A stretch of 64,000 nucleotides of DNA from NCBI RefSeq assembly GCF_002072955.1, contig NZ_LPUF01000003.1, positions 248,001 through 312,000 of the forward strand. The letters are read 5' to 3'. Source of the DNA: Methyloprofundus sedimenti (GTDB lineage: Bacteria; Pseudomonadota; Gammaproteobacteria; Methylococcales; Methylomonadaceae). Within the stretch, counting starts at the first letter, position 1, and each line of letters opens with the position of its first letter. The notes under the pieces were generated by a model, which was not told the origin of the DNA, searched no databases, and was given only the letters and a program-made list of their open reading frames with translations. Of this stretch, positions 9,769 to 19,818 are shown piece after piece. A program made the position numbers and the translations under genes.

Positions 9769-10296
9769 CTATGCTGCAATATCTGCTAAAAGGCCATGAT
9801 GCTCCACGATTCTTACTAGTGGAGCATAGGGGCTTGCATTCTTTTCAAGATTACTGGCAATAATGTCAGCGGCTTGCGCCGTTTGCTGTAAAAATGCATG
9901 GGCGCTGCTTGCATCATCCATAGTCGAGACATATTCCAGAATCAGCGGTAAATAATCAGGCAACTCACCATCACTGATTTCAAAGCCGGTTGATTTATAG
10001 AGTTCAGCCAGTTCTATTAACGCTGGTCCTCTGTCTCTATCTTGCTCATCGAATAAATGATAGGTCAGATACAATGAGTTTTCTGCGGTCATATCAAAGC
10101 TATCAACGTATTTCGCCTGCAGTGCTGTCAGTGATAATTTTGCAGCCCAGTTGATAAAGTCAGTTAATTTACTTTTATCCTCCTCTTCCAGGTTTGGCAG
10201 TGCTGAAACAAGTTGCTGCACTTCATCCCAGCTCTCTACCAGCTCCTTACGCGGATATTCCAATAATACGGCCAGGACTTTATAGATATTAGTCAT
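9769..10296 (-). CDS. narJ: nitrate reductase assembly chaperone
   Basis: NarJ is a cytoplasmic chaperone that holds apo-NarGH until the molybdenum cofactor is inserted. The 175-residue protein has the family pattern: the N-terminal YKVLAVLLEYPRKEL and the central YVDSFDMTAENSLYLTYHLF. The gene overlaps narH by four bases (ATGA), implying coupling, and is shorter than E. coli NarJ (~236 residues) mainly at the C-terminus. Gene order GHJI confirms the assignment. Confidence 0.94.
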   Translation of the reverse strand: MTNIYKVLAVLLEYPRKELVESWDEVQQLVSALPNLEEEDKSKLTDFINWAAKLSLTALQAKYVDSFDMTAENSLYLTYHLFDEQDRDRGPALIELAELYKSTGFEISDGELPDYLPLILEYVSTMDDASSAHAFLQQTAQAADIIASNLEKNASPYAPLVRIVEHHGLLADIAA

Positions 10297-11864
10297 GCCT
10301 TTTCCCCATCAGAGCGTTTCGCTGCCGGGTGATAACGCACAAACTCCAGATTATCCGCAGTCTTTGTACGTTTATCTGGAAATAACGAAGCGTTATCACT
10401 AACACTGCAGCCATCATTACCAAAGCTAAAACCATTTTGCCCCTGAAAGCTATGAAAATCTTCCTGACGTAATTCTTCATGGCTGGTTGGAATGACAAAA
10501 CGATCTTCGTAATTCGCAATCGCCATATAACGATACATTTCACGGACTTGATCTTCGTTTAATCCAACTTCTTCGAGCACCGCTAAATCTGTTTTACCTT
10601 CAACATTTAATGAGCGGTAGAAGCTACGCATGGCAATCATACGTTTTAAGGCACCAACAATAGGTTTTTCGTCACCCGCAGTAAACATATTCGCCAGATA
10701 TTTCATCGGCAGGCGTAAGTTTTCTATACTTGGAATTGCACCATCTGACATGGTTGACAGGTTACCCTGATCAATTTGTGACTGCACGGGTGATAGTGGT
10801 GGCACATACCAGACCATCGGCATAGTACGAAATTCTGGATGCAACGGAAAAGCCACTTTCCAGTCTACAATTAATTTATAGATCGGTGAATTGCGTGCTG
10901 CTTCCATCCACGATTCAGGAATACCATCTTGTTTCGCTTGCTTAATCACTTCCGGATCATTAGGGTTAAGAAATATATCCAGTTGCGCCTGATATAAATC
11001 CTGATCATTTTCTACGGAAGCGAGCTCTTCTATACGATCGGCATCGTAAAGCATCACCCCGTTGTAACGAATACGTCCAACACACGACTCAGAACAGACA
11101 GTTGGCAAGCCAGATTCTACACGAGGGTAACAGCCCGTACATTTTTCTGCTTTGCCTGACTCCCAGTTATAGAACATTTTCTTGTAGGGACAAGCACTGA
11201 TACACATACGCCAGCTGCGACATTTATCCTGATCAACCAGAACAATCCCGTCTTCTTCACGTTTATATAATGAACCAGAAGGACAGGCAGCGACACACGC
11301 AGGATTAACACAATGGTTACACATACGGGGCAAGTACATAAGGAAAGTTTGTTCAAATTCCCCATAAATCTGTTTTTCCATATCGCTAAAGTTTACGTCT
11401 GCACCACGCTGTTTAAACTTACCGCCTAAATCATCTTCCCAGTTTGGCCCCCATTCAATTTTCTCCATGCGTAGACCATCAATTAAAGAACGCGGTCTTG
11501 CAGTAGGTGTGGCTTCTAACAATTCACTGTTTTGCAGTACGGCATAATCATAGGTAAATGGTTCATAATAATCATCAATCGTCGGCATATTCGGATTCAT
11601 GAAAATATTTTTTAAAATATTAAGCCGATTACCTGATTTAAGTTGTAGCTTGCCATTGTGTAATTCCCAGCCGCCATTCCATTGCTCCTGATCTTCCCAG
11701 TTTTTGGGATAACCGACACCCGGTTTAGATTCAACATTATTAAACCAGGCATACTCAACACCTTTACGGTTGGTCCAGACATTTTTACAAGTCACAGAAC
11801 AAGTATGGCAACCAATACATTTATCGAGATTCATTACCAGTGAAAAATTTGCTCTTACTTTCAT
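10293..11864 (-). CDS. narH: respiratory nitrate reductase beta subunit
   Basis: NarH carries the iron-sulfur relay between NarI haems and NarG. The 523-residue protein shows four cysteine clusters: CIGCHTCSVTC near the N-terminus, CNHCVNPACVAACPSG, CRSWRMCISACPYKKMF (with the Trp that marks the 3Fe-4S cluster) and CTGCYPRVESGLPTVCSESC. Length and spacing match the family. The ATG overlaps the narG stop by one base. The C-terminal 25 residues are variable and charged. Confidence 0.97.
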   Translation of the reverse strand: MKVRANFSLVMNLDKCIGCHTCSVTCKNVWTNRKGVEYAWFNNVESKPGVGYPKNWEDQEQWNGGWELHNGKLQLKSGNRLNILKNIFMNPNMPTIDDYYEPFTYDYAVLQNSELLEATPTARPRSLIDGLRMEKIEWGPNWEDDLGGKFKQRGADVNFSDMEKQIYGEFEQTFLMYLPRMCNHCVNPACVAACPSGSLYKREEDGIVLVDQDKCRSWRMCISACPYKKMFYNWESGKAEKCTGCYPRVESGLPTVCSESCVGRIRYNGVMLYDADRIEELASVENDQDLYQAQLDIFLNPNDPEVIKQAKQDGIPESWMEAARNSPIYKLIVDWKVAFPLHPEFRTMPMVWYVPPLSPVQSQIDQGNLSTMSDGAIPSIENLRLPMKYLANMFTAGDEKPIVGALKRMIAMRSFYRSLNVEGKTDLAVLEEVGLNEDQVREMYRYMAIANYEDRFVIPTSHEELRQEDFHSFQGQNGFSFGNDGCSVSDNASLFPDKRTKTADNLEFVRYHPAAKRSDGEKA

Positions 11865-14800
11865 TATTGTGTCTCCGACTCGTCTGTGCAGACATAGTCT
11901 GCCTGGTGTACACCTTCAGGATTTAAATGACTTTCTTTATCAGCTGTCAAAGGCTCTTCCAGCCATTGAATATCCCGGTCTTCGATTTTATGCAAGATGA
12001 CATATTCATCACGTTGTGAACCTATGGTTCCGTAATAGTTAAAACCATAACTTAACTGAGCATAGCCGCCGATCATGTGAGTCGGTTTAACGGTGATACG
12101 CGTGACACTGTTTATAATACCGCCACGTTTCTCGGTGGTATTTGATCCAGGGACGTTAACGTTTTTTTCCTGAGCTTGATACATCATTGCCATACCATCA
12201 GGAATTCGCTGACTGACAACTGCTCTGGCAATGGCTGCACCATTAATATTGAGTGCTTCTACCCAGTCATTATCTTCTATACCTGCTTTTTCAGCATCGG
12301 TTTCAGAAATCCACAGATGTGGTCCACCACGAGACAAAGTCAACATCCGCAAGTTATCTTGATAAGTACTGTGTATGCCCCATTTGCTATGTGGTGTAAT
12401 CCAGTTAAGCTTCAAATGCGGTTTATCACCAATTTTTTTCTGCATTTCAGCTAGCGTTAGCATATCGACAGCAGGCTTATAGGTACAGAATGCTTCACCA
12501 AAATCACGCATCCACTGATGATCTTGATAAAACTGTGCGCGCCCTGTCAAAGTACGGAAAGGAATATGCTCATGGATATTGGTATAACAGGCGTTATAAC
12601 TGACTGTTTCCGACTCAATACCACTCCAGGTAGGTGCTGTAATGATTTTACGTGGTTGTGCCTTAATATCACGGAAAGTGATTTTATCGTCTTCACGAGA
12701 TAAAGCCAGATGGGTATGATCCACACCTGTTTTAGTACTCAGTGCTTTCCAGGATTTAACAGCAACCTCACCATTAGTTTCCGGCGCTAAAGCCAAAATA
12801 GTTTCACAAACACTGATATCATCTTCTAATGAAGGCATACCTTTGGAAATACCTTCTTCTTTAATGGTGTAATTGACTGCTTTTAGATGCTCGTATTCTT
12901 TTTCCGTGTTCCAGTCGATCCCTTTAATATTATTACCTTGCTTAGGCAATAATGGCCCTAATGCAGTAAATTTCTTATAAGTATCTGCAAAATCACGTTG
13001 TACGACTTTTAACAGTGGTAGTGCTTTACCCGGAACAGGCTCACACTCTCCTCGTTTCCAGTCTTTAACATCCATGGCCTGAGCAAGTTCAGCAGGGGTA
13101 TCATGCAGAATAGGTAAAGCAACCACGTCTTTCTGACTACCTAAATGTTTTTCTGCCAAAACAGAAAACGATTTAGCAAGGGTTTTAAAAATCTGCCAAT
13201 CCGAACGGGACTCCCAGCCCGGATCAACCGCTTGTGTAAGAGGATGAATGAACGGATGCATATCCGTGGTATTCAAATCGTTTTTCTCATACCAGGTGGC
13301 CGTCGGTAAAACAATATCTGAATATGCACCGGTTGAATTTAAGCGGAAGTTAATATCGACCATTAAATCCAGTTTGGCGATCGGTGCCTCTTTATGCCAT
13401 TTTATCTCCTGCCCTTCAGCTTCAGGTAAAATATCTTGCATCACACCATTTTGTGCGCCTAACAGATGTTTAAGAAAATATTCATGTCCTTTAGCGCTAC
13501 AGCCGATCAAGTTAGCACGCCAGACAAATAAATTACGCGGGTGATTTTCTGGCGCGTCTATATCTTCTGATGCAAACTTAATATCACCGGATTTAAGTTG
13601 TTTTACCAAATAATCGGATACACCTTTTTCATCGGTAGCACCTGCCGCTTCAGCGTCTTTAACGATATCCAATGGATTTTTATTAAAATGTGGAGCAGAT
13701 GGCAGCCAACCCAAACGTTGCGAAACGACATTGTAATCAGCCAGATTATGACCTTTATAATTTGCTTGTGCAGTGGATGCTAATAAGGCATCTGCTTGCA
13801 GTTTTTCATAACGCCATTGATCGGTATGGAAATAGAAATAAGTGGTGCCATTCATATGACGTGGTGGTTTTTGCCAATCCAGTGCAAAGGCAACTGGTGC
13901 CCAGCCCGCTTGTGGACGTAGTTTTTCTTGTCCAACATAATGACACCAGCCGCCACCACTTTGTCCGACACAGCCACACATGTGCAGCAGGTTCATAATG
14001 GCACGGTAATGCATGTCATTGTGATACCAGTGATTAAGCCCGGCACCCAGAATAACCATGGATTTACCCATGGTTTTAGAGGCATTATCAGCGAATTCCC
14101 GACCGCTACGGATAATGTCAGCTTGTTTCACACCGGTGATTTGTTCAGCCCAGGCGGGTGTGTTTGGAATGCTGGCATCATCATACCCCGTTGCAACCTC
14201 TCCACCTAAACCACGGTCTAAACCATATTGCGCCAATTGCAGGTCAAATACCGTTGCCACCAGACACTCTTTGCCATTTAATATGACTTTCTTGGCGGGT
14301 ACTTTGCGACGCATAGGCACATCAACACCTGTTTGAAAATCAGGCATTAATACCTCTGCCACTTCATCTTTATCAAAGATCAGACTCAGACGTGGTTTAG
14401 TATTTCTACGGCCTTTTTTAGCAACTAAATTCCATTTGCCTTCTTCACCCCAGCGAAATCCAATGGAACCATTAGGTGCAATGATGTCGCCCGTTTTTTC
14501 ATCAATAACGACTGTTTTCCAATCAGGGTTATTACTTTCGCCTAATGAACCGTCAAAATCAGCGGCACGAACAAAACGACCATTCACATAAGCATCTTCG
14601 TACTGATCCAATATAACCAGCATCGGCATGTCAGTATAAGTACGTGCGTATTCTTCAAAATAAGCGTCTTGCTTATCAATAAAAAATTCTTTTAAAGCAA
14701 CATGCCCCATTGCCAGGAATATGGCTGCATCCGTGCCTTGTTTGGCGGGCATCCAAAGATCAGCAAATTTAACGTATTCTGCATAATCAGGCGATATTGC

Positions 14801-15637
14801 AACGACTTTTGCGCCTTTATAACGTACTTCAGAATAGAAATGTGCATCAGGTGTTCTTGTCATCGGTAAATTAGAACCTGCAACCACAATATAAGTAGAG
14901 TTATACCAGTCAGCGGACTCAGGTACATCCGTCTGTTCACCCCAGGTTTGTGGTGATGCAGGGGGCAAATCACAGTACCAGTCATAGAATGACAAACAGG
15001 CACCACCAATTAAAGATAAATAGCGACTCCCTGCGGCATAACTGATCATTGACATCGCTGGAATAGGCGAAAATCCAGCTATTCTGTCAGGACCATGCGT
15101 TTTGATAGTATAAACATTAGAGGCGGCGATAATTTCAGCAACCTCTTCCCAGTCGACGCGAACAAAGCCACCTAAGCCTCGCACAGCCGTATATTTTTTG
15201 CGTTTTTCAGGATCTTCCTGAATGGCGCCCCAGGCTTCCACCGGGTCTTTACCTAGTGCGCGTTCATCTCTGTATAAAGAGACTAATCGCTCTCTAATAA
15301 GAGGGTGTTTAACACGTAATGGACTGTATAAATACCAGGAAAAACTTGCACCACGCGGACAACCTCGAGGCTCATGGTTAGGCAAGTCAGGACGGGTACG
15401 CGGGTAATCAGTTGCCTGCATTTCAAAGGCAACCAGGCCATTTTTAACATGGATATTCCACGAACAACTGCCCGTACAGTTTACCCCGTGAGTTGATCTA
15501 ACCACTTTATCAAATCGCCAGCGATTACGGTAACCGTCTTCCCATTGGCGATCTTCATTGGTGACCACACCATGGTCACCCGAAAATTTACTTTGAACTT
15601 TTTTGAAAAAGTTTAGACGGTCTAAAAAATGACTCAT
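11864..15637 (-). CDS. narG: respiratory nitrate reductase alpha subunit
   Basis: NarG is the molybdenum bis-MGD catalytic subunit that reduces nitrate at the cytoplasmic face. The 1257-residue length is normal. The N-terminal iron-sulfur motif with a histidine ligand is visible in THGVNCTGSCSWNIH. PHSKWGIHSTYQDN and VRYKGAKVVAISPDYAEY are typical cofactor-binding segments. There is no twin-arginine signal, as expected for the membrane-bound enzyme. It leads the narGHJI operon and follows narK after a 238-base gap. Confidence 0.98.
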   Translation of the reverse strand: MSHFLDRLNFFKKVQSKFSGDHGVVTNEDRQWEDGYRNRWRFDKVVRSTHGVNCTGSCSWNIHVKNGLVAFEMQATDYPRTRPDLPNHEPRGCPRGASFSWYLYSPLRVKHPLIRERLVSLYRDERALGKDPVEAWGAIQEDPEKRKKYTAVRGLGGFVRVDWEEVAEIIAASNVYTIKTHGPDRIAGFSPIPAMSMISYAAGSRYLSLIGGACLSFYDWYCDLPPASPQTWGEQTDVPESADWYNSTYIVVAGSNLPMTRTPDAHFYSEVRYKGAKVVAISPDYAEYVKFADLWMPAKQGTDAAIFLAMGHVALKEFFIDKQDAYFEEYARTYTDMPMLVILDQYEDAYVNGRFVRAADFDGSLGESNNPDWKTVVIDEKTGDIIAPNGSIGFRWGEEGKWNLVAKKGRRNTKPRLSLIFDKDEVAEVLMPDFQTGVDVPMRRKVPAKKVILNGKECLVATVFDLQLAQYGLDRGLGGEVATGYDDASIPNTPAWAEQITGVKQADIIRSGREFADNASKTMGKSMVILGAGLNHWYHNDMHYRAIMNLLHMCGCVGQSGGGWCHYVGQEKLRPQAGWAPVAFALDWQKPPRHMNGTTYFYFHTDQWRYEKLQADALLASTAQANYKGHNLADYNVVSQRLGWLPSAPHFNKNPLDIVKDAEAAGATDEKGVSDYLVKQLKSGDIKFASEDIDAPENHPRNLFVWRANLIGCSAKGHEYFLKHLLGAQNGVMQDILPEAEGQEIKWHKEAPIAKLDLMVDINFRLNSTGAYSDIVLPTATWYEKNDLNTTDMHPFIHPLTQAVDPGWESRSDWQIFKTLAKSFSVLAEKHLGSQKDVVALPILHDTPAELAQAMDVKDWKRGECEPVPGKALPLLKVVQRDFADTYKKFTALGPLLPKQGNNIKGIDWNTEKEYEHLKAVNYTIKEEGISKGMPSLEDDISVCETILALAPETNGEVAVKSWKALSTKTGVDHTHLALSREDDKITFRDIKAQPRKIITAPTWSGIESETVSYNACYTNIHEHIPFRTLTGRAQFYQDHQWMRDFGEAFCTYKPAVDMLTLAEMQKKIGDKPHLKLNWITPHSKWGIHSTYQDNLRMLTLSRGGPHLWISETDAEKAGIEDNDWVEALNINGAAIARAVVSQRIPDGMAMMYQAQEKNVNVPGSNTTEKRGGIINSVTRITVKPTHMIGGYAQLSYGFNYYGTIGSQRDEYVILHKIEDRDIQWLEEPLTADKESHLNPEGVHQADYVCTDESETQ

Positions 15638-15825
15638 CGTGTTTTTCTCCTGTTATTAATTATTGTTCCTGCGTTTTACTAAGGAGTATTGCTAAAGTGG
15701 GTATGCGTTTCTGTATGACCAATTTAAAAGGGATATGGCATATTCAAAATATCATGATGGAGTGCAATAGATTCAGTTATTACATTCCTGTCGAATGTCC
15801 TGTTTTAAATTAATAGTCCGCTTTT

Positions 15826-15867
15826 GCCCAAAATACATGCCCACGCAAAGCATGGTGGGACATGGGC
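15826..15867 (-). terminator. hairpin between narK and narG
   Basis: A nested stem (outer GCCCA/TGGGC, inner CATG-CCCAC / GTGGG-A-CATG) lies 9-50 bases after the narK stop. It has no long T-run, so it may be a weak terminator, a processing site or an RNA stabiliser that adjusts narK relative to narGHJI. The rest of the 15638-15875 gap shows no gene. Confidence 0.4.
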
Positions 15868-15875
15868 GTCATTCT

Positions 15876-17489
15876 TTAGGGATTATAAAACTCACTTTCT
15901 TTACGTAGATAAAACCACCAGTTGATCATGATGCATAAGACATAAAAGGCCGCAAACCCCATTAAAGCGACTTCTGGTGTCGTTGCTTTAATTTGTTCAC
16001 CAAATACTTTTGGAATATAAAAAGCACCATAAGCAGCAACTGCTGAAGTCCAGCCTAAAACAGGCCCCGCTTGCTCTTTAGGAAAAATCATCGCAATAGA
16101 ACGAAAAGTTGAACCATTGCCGATACCCGTTGCCGCAAACAAAATAAGAAAGATAATAAAGAAAGGTACAAAATATTCTTCGGGAGTCGCCGAATTGTAA
16201 GCTGCTTTCATGTAATACGCGACTCCACCCGCACACAGAACCATAACGAATGAAACAATATGAGTGACCCAGGAACCACCAAATTTATCGGCAATCATTC
16301 CGCCGACCGGGCGAATCAAAGCCCCAATAAAAGGTCCCATCCAGGCATACATTAGTGCACTGGGGCCATTCACATTTATTAAATCATGAGTCATCACACC
16401 ATCAACCAACACATGCTGATAGCCAAAAATTACTTTAATAGCCAGCGGAAATGCCGCCGCAAAACCAATAAATGAGCCAAAAGTCATGGTATAGATGATA
16501 CTCATCACCCAGGTATGTTTATTATCAAAAATTTTATATTGGCGCTCTAAACTTTGCCCAATTTGCCCTGGAATAATTTTTAACAAGGACACCGTCAAAG
16601 CAATAACAATAAATAAGGCAACTTCTTTTGGCACTTTAAAGCCTGAACCATGCACTGACTCAGGCAACATAAGCCATAAGCCGAAGATCGCGCTGATAAA
16701 AGCAATAAGCAGCATTCCAGAAATAATACCAAAACTTACCAAAGGATGGTGGTCATTAGGAGATACTTCTTCCGTACGGATATTATGCATACCAAACCAG
16801 CTCAAAAACGCCAGTGGTACCAAAAATAACAACCAGATAAAGCCCGCATTTTGTATATAGGTTTCAGTACCTACAGGGATTTTTCCAATTAAAGTACCTG
16901 ATGTCGCAATCAGCGTCATTGGATCTCCCCCCATGGCACCAAACATCCCCACTGTCATAGAAAGTGGAATTAGCATCTGCATAGTGGTTACACCAAAGTT
17001 ACCTAAACCCGCATTTAACCCTAACGCCAAACCTTGTACTTTTTTCGGAAAGAAAAAGCTGATATTAGACATTGAGGAGGCAAAGTTACCACCACCAAAT
17101 CCAGATAATAAAGCCAGAATCTGAAATATCCAAAAAGGTGTACTTTTATCCTGCAGAGCCAATCCGGTACCTAAAGCGGGTATCATTAGCAAAGCCGTGG
17201 TAAAAAAGATAGTATTACGCCCGCCGCATAAGCGAATAAAAAAACTACTTGGAATTCTTAGTGTTGCACCTGTTAAGCCTGCAATTGCCATCAGCGTAAA
17301 TAACTGGGATTTTTCATAGGGAAAACCCAGATTCAACATTTGTACCGTGATAATACCCCAATATAACCACACGGCAAAACCACATAATAAACTGGGAATC
17401 GAAATCCATAAATTTCGATTGGCAATTATCTTACCTTCAGACTCCCAGAAATCAGTATCTTCTACATCCCATTTTTTTAAATCGGCCAC
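15876..17489 (-). CDS. narK: nitrate/nitrite transporter (MFS, NNP family)
   Basis: This 537-residue inner-membrane protein has about 12 hydrophobic segments and NNP-family glycine-rich signatures: LSGFGGGNFASSMSNISFFF, ALGLNAGLGNFGV in the first half and ATGIGNGSTFRSIAMIFP in the second. It would exchange nitrate and nitrite for the Nar enzyme. It is first in the nar cluster and on the same strand. No FNR half-site pair was found by eye in the upstream region. Confidence 0.95.
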   Translation of the reverse strand: MADLKKWDVEDTDFWESEGKIIANRNLWISIPSLLCGFAVWLYWGIITVQMLNLGFPYEKSQLFTLMAIAGLTGATLRIPSSFFIRLCGGRNTIFFTTALLMIPALGTGLALQDKSTPFWIFQILALLSGFGGGNFASSMSNISFFFPKKVQGLALGLNAGLGNFGVTTMQMLIPLSMTVGMFGAMGGDPMTLIATSGTLIGKIPVGTETYIQNAGFIWLLFLVPLAFLSWFGMHNIRTEEVSPNDHHPLVSFGIISGMLLIAFISAIFGLWLMLPESVHGSGFKVPKEVALFIVIALTVSLLKIIPGQIGQSLERQYKIFDNKHTWVMSIIYTMTFGSFIGFAAAFPLAIKVIFGYQHVLVDGVMTHDLINVNGPSALMYAWMGPFIGALIRPVGGMIADKFGGSWVTHIVSFVMVLCAGGVAYYMKAAYNSATPEEYFVPFFIIFLILFAATGIGNGSTFRSIAMIFPKEQAGPVLGWTSAVAAYGAFYIPKVFGEQIKATTPEVALMGFAAFYVLCIMINWWFYLRKESEFYNP

Positions 17490-18245
17490 TTCATTCCCTC
17501 ACATTTATAATAGTTTTAATTATAAATCTTATCACCTGAGAAAGCCCTTGTTTTCTTACCTTTAAAAATACCATAACATACTGATAATTAAGATAATAAC
17601 CAAGCAACACACTAGGTTATTAATGTAGTATCGATTCAATAATTATGCACCAGCCTAATTTGCAAGGTTTTTTTATATTCACACAATAAAACAAGATTTA
17701 ATATGTGGTTTAATTATTCTCAATTATTATTTTGTGAAAGCAAATAATTAATTTCTATCTCATGTATTTTGCGCCCTCATTGCAATATTTTCCGCTCGTT
17801 TATAGCTTAAATTTAGTCATTTAACACAAAGATGAATCTACAATTCACTTAAACCATACAAAAAATACTGATTAAATTTCATAAAAGTATTTTTGCTTAT
17901 ATGGCTTAGTGTGAATGCTTTTACTCCAGGCTGATCTGGCAGGTTTTATATTAAAGTGCTAGCCAGTATGCTCCCATAATAAAGAACTGCATAAGATCAT
18001 ACAAGCATACTCACACACGCCAATATTTTTTTAATCATCTAATTGGTGCAAGCAACCCGTGGGTTTGGTTGTGTCTATACAGCCTATAGTGGGTAAAGGA
18101 CTCAAACTGACGGCTTCTTTTTTATTGGTTAGCCGCATAAATGGAATTTAACCATAAAAATAATTAATCTTTGTTATTTAGTTTTTTTAACTGAGTTATT
18201 TCACATCATTAAGTAGCTATAGTCATAAACACTAACTTTTAAACT
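17490..18245. other. intergenic region upstream of narK
   Basis: About 750 AT-rich bases lie between the start of narK (minus strand) and the regulatory boxes of the next gene (plus strand). No open frame of note, tRNA or repeat was seen. It must hold the narK promoter. I looked for a TTGAT-N4-ATCAA FNR site and did not find a convincing one. Confidence 0.5.
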
Positions 18246-18283
18246 AATGACTCTATTAAATATAAGTCATTGATTTAATGACT
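18246..18283. promoter_or_regulatory. cluster of AATGACT/AGTCATT heptamers
   Basis: Three copies of one heptamer occur: AATGACT at 18246-18252, its inverse AGTCATT at 18265-18271 and AATGACT again at 18277-18283. A partial copy (AGTCATA) lies further upstream near 18221. They lie just before the sigma-54 promoter and are candidate sites for its activator, although enhancers are usually further away. Confidence 0.5.
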
Positions 18284-18304
18284 CGATACTCTATACGAAT
18301 TATT

Positions 18305-18322
18305 TTGGCATGATACCTGCTT
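18305..18322 (+). promoter_or_regulatory. sigma-54 (RpoN) promoter
   Basis: The sequence TTGGCATGATACCTGCTT has the invariant GG (18307-18308) and GC (18319-18320) with exactly ten bases between, and keeps the TTGGCAtG and tGCtT context of the -24/-12 consensus. Transcription would begin near 18332, about 110 bases before the ATG of the MauG-like gene. RpoN control would need an AAA+ activator, and none is encoded in the window. Confidence 0.72.
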
Positions 18323-18402
18323 TTCTACAATGAAACATACTCCGCGACATATTTTCAAAATTCAATAGATTCACGATGATTCCGGTAATTGTCAAACTTT
18401 AT

Positions 18403-18429
18403 ATCCCCTGGCGAACGGGGGATTTTTTT
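18403..18429 (+). terminator. terminator-like hairpin in the leader of the MauG-like gene
   Basis: A stem ATCCCC / GGGGAT with a GC-rich loop is followed by seven T residues. It ends only 14 bases before the ATG at 18443. It lies downstream of the sigma-54 promoter, so it could attenuate the gene or end a short (~100 nt) RNA made from that promoter. Confidence 0.6.
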
Positions 18430-18442
18430 AATTAGGTATTCA

Positions 18443-19773
18443 ATGACAACAAGACTTATAAAAACATTATTAATCAGCACTTAGATTAGCCCTGCTATAC
18501 AAGCAGCCAACCATGCAGCCCTAACTGATATGGATTTCCATAACCCCGCCCCAGCTAAAGTACAGCTAGGAAAATTTTTGTTTTATAACAAAATCATTTC
18601 AGGCAATATGAACACCTCATGTGCGACCTGTCACCATCCCTTGGCAGGTACTGGCGATGGCTTGGCATTATCAGTTGGTGAAGGAGGCGGAGGCCTGGGA
18701 GTAACACGTGATACTGGTACGGGAAATGATACTATTCATGACCGAGTTCCAAGAAATGCACCTCATCTATTCAATTTAGGAGCAAAACAATTTATCACCA
18801 TGTTTCATGATGGGCGTGTGACAGCAAACCCAGCTCATCCTTCTGGTTTTGATTCTCCTGACGGTGATAACTTACTTTCTGGGCTTGATCATTCTCTTGC
18901 TGTTCAGGCCATGTTCCCACCTACTTCGGCAACAGAAATGGCCGGGCAGGCAGGCGAAAACTCCGTTGCTGATGCGGCTGCAGCAGGCGATGTTGTTGAA
19001 GTTTGGCGCTTATTAACGAGTCGAGTCATAGCTATTCCTGAATATCGTGATTTGATCATTCAGGCCTACCCTGATATTAGTGAGAATAATATAGATACCG
19101 ACGCAACATTTGTACATATAGCCAATGCTATTGGCGCTTTTGAAGCAACTGCCTTCCGTGCGGATAACAGTCCATATGATCGTTATTTAAGAGGCGAAAT
19201 TCAATTTTCACAGTCTCAAAGAATGGGTTATAAAATTTTTACCGGCTATGGCAACTGCTCCTCCTGTCACAGCGGTCTTTTACAAACGGACTATGACTTT
19301 CATGCCTTGGGTATTCCACAAATCGGGACGGGTAAAGGGGATGGAATTAATGGATTAGATGATTTTGGACGTGAACAAGTAACAGGTGACAGTGCAGATC
19401 GCTACCGGTTCCGTACCCCGACTCTACGTAATGTCGCTTTAACAGGCCTATGGGGGCATAACGGTGCTTATGATACATTGGAAGCCATGGTTAACCATCA
19501 CCTTAACCCCGTAGACAGTTTGAATAATTACGATTTCAGTCAGGCGCGTTTAGCTTATAATATTGATCTAAGCCCTCTGGACAGCATCGTATACAATGAT
19601 CAAGATAGCCGAACTGCATTGGCAGGTGCCATAGAAATCAGCCCTGTCCAGTTAAGCCCTGAAGATGTCCGTTTTTTCTTGATTTTCTAAATGCTTTAAC
19701 TGATCCGGCCAGTATGGACATGCGTTCAACTGTCCCCAATAGAGTTCCCAGTGGCTTACCAATAGCTGACTAA
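18443..19773 (+). pseudogene. MauG/CcpA-type diheme cytochrome c peroxidase, two lesions
   Basis: The body (18530-19690) encodes a periplasmic diheme protein with CATCH and CSSCH haem sites and the family motif FRTPTLRNVALTGLWGHNG. The ATG at 18443 starts a signal peptide interrupted by TAG at codon 14 (18482-18484); the same frame resumes with a plausible signal cleavage region and continues into the body. At the end, a run of six T at about 19671-19676 shifts the frame; the other frame reads LDFLNALTDPASMDMRSTV to a stop at 19773. One amber and one homopolymer indel would have to be reversed. Similar copper-responsive peroxidases occur in methanotrophs, which is context only. Confidence 0.78.
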
Positions 19774-19786
19774 CCTCACTTCTCCC

Positions 19787-19818
19787 AAGCCCGCTTAAAT
19801 AATATTTTAAGCGGGCTT
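19787..19818 (+). terminator. terminator hairpin after the MauG-like gene
   Basis: The stem AAGCCCGCTTAAA pairs with TTTAAGCGGGCTT across a short AT loop. It lies 14 bases after the reconstructed stop at 19773. The following sequence is only moderately T-rich. It separates the MauG-like unit from the HPP gene. Confidence 0.7.

Noticed and set aside
17490-17700. FNR box controlling narK
   Set aside because: I searched the upstream region for TTGAT-N4-ATCAA on both strands and found only weak half-sites such as TTGAATCGAT, not enough to report.
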